Shown one piece after another: positions 61,463 to 64,000 of a stretch of 64,000 nucleotides of DNA. Within the stretch, counting starts at the first letter, position 1. The number at the start of each line of letters is the position of its first letter. The stretch is from Aquiluna sp. (GTDB taxonomy: Bacteria; Actinomycetota; Actinomycetes; Actinomycetales; Microbacteriaceae), in assembly GCA_018402685.1 (NCBI GenBank), contig JAGYIJ010000002.1, positions 310,001-374,000 on the forward strand. The letters are read 5' to 3'. The position numbers were made by a program, and so were the translations under genes. Under the pieces are notes generated by a model that saw only the letters and a program-made list of their open reading frames with translations, ran no database searches and was not told where the DNA came from.

Positions 61463-64000
61463 ATGGCGCTAAGCACCACTCACATTCCATCGCTGTCTGA
61501 CAAAGACCAACTTGCTAAAGCCGTTATCGATCAGGTGGAGCAGTGGGTTCTCACATCGAGCCAAATGAAGAGCTCATCCGCTGCGAAGCGGCTCTCTGGG
61601 CTATTGCAAGACCCAATGGGTCTAGATTTTGCTGTTGGTTTCGTTGATGGAGTAATCAGGCCAGAGGATCTAAATGTTGCGGCCAAGAACCTCTACCAGC
61701 TGCGCAAACTTACCCCCAAGTTCTTACCCTTCCCCCTTCGAGCACTGCTTGGATTGGGTGCGAACCTGGCGCCACTGTTTCCCTGGATAGTGATTCCGAT
61801 TGCTCGCAAAGTGCTCAGGGCCTTTGTAGCTCACCTTGTGATTGACGCCTCTAGCTCAAAGCTCACCAAGACACTCAGAAAGCTAAAGCTTGGCGGCACC
61901 AGGCTGAACATCAACTCTGCTTGGGTGAGGCGGTCCTAGGTCGCAAAGAGGCCGATCGCCGACTAGCAAAGGTCAAAGAACTTCTAGAGCGCAGCGATGT
62001 TGACTATGTCTCGGTAAAGGTTTCAGCAACTATCAACCCCCACTCCCCCTATGCCTTCGATGAGACCGTCGAAGAGGTAGTGGAGCGACTGACACCGCTA
62101 TACGAGGTTGCTGTAAAGGGCGGCAACAAGTTCATAAACCTCGACATGGAGGAGTATCACGACCTGGACATGACGGTCGCGGTATTCAAAAAAATACTTT
62201 CCAAGCCGCAGTTTACGAACCTAACCGCAGGGATTGTGTTGCAGGCCTACCTGCCCGATGCCCTCAGGGTCATGATTGATCTGCAGCAGTGGGCTCACAT
62301 GCGAGTGTTTGAAGGTGGCGCTCCAATCAAGGTGAGAGTTGTCAAGGGTGCAAACCTGCCGATGGAGCAGGTAGATGCCGAAATACACGGCTGGCCACTG
62401 GCCACTGTCTCGTCAAAGGCAGAGGCGGATGCCAACTACAAGAGAGTCCTGAATTACGCCCTCACTCCGGACCGAGTGCGCCACGTGAAAATTGGTGTTG
62501 CAGGACACAACCTGTTTGATCTGGCCTTTGCTCACCTAATGGCAACCAAGCGCGGAGCAACTGCGGGCATGGATGTCGAGATGCTGCTCGGAATGGCTCA
62601 GGCCCAGGCAGAGGTGGTCAAAAAAACAGTGGGTGACCTTGTTCTCTACACCCCAGTTGTTCACCCCAAAGAGTTCGATGTTGCCATCGCGTATCTGATC
62701 CGCAGGCTTGAGGAGGGTGCATCAAAAGAGAACTTCCTCTCAAACGCCTTTGAACTGGCCAACCCAGACTTCTTCGAACTCGAAAAAGACCGCTTTTTGC
62801 ACTCGCTCGAGATCTTGGATGAGAACGTCCCGATTCCAAACCGCTTGCAAGATCGCACCCAGGAGTTTGGCTTTGCGCCAGCTGAAGGGTTTGCAAACTC
62901 CCCCGACACCGACCCGTCACTGGAAACAAACCGCAACTGGGCAACGGAGATAATCAGGCGGGCACCGGAATCCAAGGTGGGTTATGCGGAGGTCGCAAAG
63001 CACACGGTCACCTCAGAGGCACAGCTTGAATCACTGATTCAAAAGGCTCTAGATGGTGGCAAGCGTTGGGGCAACCTCCCCACCTACACCCGCGCCGAGC
63101 GACTGCACAAAATCGGAACCCTGATTGAGAAAAACCGCGGCCTGCTGATTGAAGTTGGCATGAGCGAGGCCGGCAAGACCTTCGAACAGGCCGATGTCGA
63201 GGTTTCCGAGGCTGTTGACTTTGCTCACTACTACGCAGAGCGTTGCAAGGAGCTTGGCGAAATCGATGGTGCTGTTCCGCAGCCCTATCGCCTCACGGTT
63301 ATTACTCCACCCTGGAATTTCCCGCTGGCCATCCCTGCCGGCGGTGCACTAGCTGCCCTGGCAGCTGGATCCGCCGTCATCTTCAAACCAGCCGGCGACA
63401 CCGAGCGCTGCGGCGCTGTGATTGCTGAATTGATTGCCGAGGTTATCGACAACGATGTCTTTATCCCGATTCAAATTTTGGAGTCAGAGCTTGGTCAACA
63501 GCTGATTAGTCACCCTGATGTTGATCAGGTGATCCTGACCGGCGGTTACGAGACCGCACAGCTCTTTAGAAGCTTCAAGCCGGATCTGAGATTGCTTGCA
63601 GAAACCAGTGGTAAAAACGCGATCATCGTGACCCCGAGTGCCGACTACGATCTTGCCGCCAAGGACATTGCCTACTCTGCCTTTGGTCACGCTGGTCAAA
63701 AGTGTTCGGCAGCTTCGATCTTGATCATGGTTGGCTCGGTCGCAAAGTCTGAGCGCTTCAGAAGGCAGTTGATTGACGCAATTGAATCGCTGCGCGTGGC
63801 TCAGCCAGCTGACCCATCAGCTCAGGTTGGTCCAATGATCATGCCACCGCAGGGCAAGCTCCTCGAAGGTCTCACCAGGCTCGAAAAGGGCGAGAAATGG
63901 GTCTTGGAATCCAAACAGCTTGATGACACCGGGAAGCTTTGGTCACCTGCCGTCAAGGAGGGTGTGCTGCCAAGGAACCCAAGCCACCTGGTTGAGTACT
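61463..64000 (+). CDS. putA: Bifunctional proline dehydrogenase / P5C dehydrogenase, 5' part, one frameshift
   Basis: Oxidises proline to glutamate via pyrroline-5-carboxylate. The first ~480 residues form the FAD-dependent PRODH barrel (VKVSATINPHSPYAFDETVE, INLDMEEYHDLDMT in part, VVKGANLPMEQV, RVRHVKIGVAGHNL). The aldehyde dehydrogenase half follows with TPPWNFPLAIPAGG, the Glu in LLAETSGKNAIIV and the Cys in GHAGQKCSAAS. The frame changes near 61913-61921 by -1 (or +2), passing from RLNIN to LGEAVLGRKEADRR. The gene runs past the window end. Its place after an osmolyte importer could link uptake and use of proline or betaine-like compounds. Confidence 0.92.

Overview
The window reads as chromosomal DNA of a compact, mid-GC actinobacterium, most likely a small-genome aquatic Microbacteriaceae of the Luna/Aquiluna type. 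That placement is inferred from the tig-clpP1-clpP2-clpX order, a group II truncated haemoglobin, a bifunctional proline dehydrogenase/P5C dehydrogenase, an EttA-type ABC-F protein, very short intergenic gaps and frequent 4-base gene overlaps. No phage, insertion sequence, CRISPR array or rRNA was seen. There are three tRNAs: Pro-TGG, Gly-TCC and Arg-TCT.

Layout. 1-6.5 kb: folC (partial) and ileS on the minus strand, divergent from valS. 6.5-13.9 kb: an M3 oligopeptidase, then a minus-strand proteostasis block (BenE-type permease, clpX, clpP2, clpP1, trigger factor) and two tRNAs. 13.8-16.7 kb: a minus operon of a DUF1648 membrane protein, rpiB, a Nei-type glycosylase and an esterase. 16.8-24.4 kb: pepN, an MscS channel, a truncated haemoglobin, a thioesterase, ettA and ssb. 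24.5-28.3 kb: msrA, a DMT exporter, thioredoxin, alanine dehydrogenase and its likely Lrp-type regulator. 28.3-35.3 kb: a plus-strand run of a PLP decarboxylase, N-carbamoylputrescine amidase, agmatine deiminase and an NMT1-type ABC importer, which looks like an amine or putrescine module. 35.4-40.8 kb: a DUF885 peptidase, argG, aspA, deoD and a small Cys-containing protein with a striking promoter. 40.8-47.3 kb: an unusual cluster (RibD-like reductase, methyltransferase, divergent PTPS homologue, BchC-like dehydrogenase, FkbM methyltransferase, inositol-monophosphatase-like enzyme, glycosyltransferase, CDP-alcohol phosphotransferase). It is the best candidate here for an undescribed biosynthetic system. 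47.3-53.3 kb: a six-gene Mrp Na+/H+ antiporter operon with a structured leader and a 17-codon upstream ORF. 53.7-57.8 kb: a DEAD-box helicase and a large putative metallopeptidase lipoprotein. 58-61.4 kb: a DUF427 protein and an OpuC-type compatible-solute importer. 61.5 kb to the end: putA.

Many genes are interrupted by single-base frameshifts: about 24 events in 19 genes, nearly all +1. The conserved protein continues exactly in the next frame each time, with no shared slippery motif, so I read them as sequencing or assembly indels and annotate each gene as one intact CDS with its break position. A second window-wide pattern is that five convergent gene pairs share exactly four bases (CTAG or CTAA), so each stop codon lies inside the other gene's stop.
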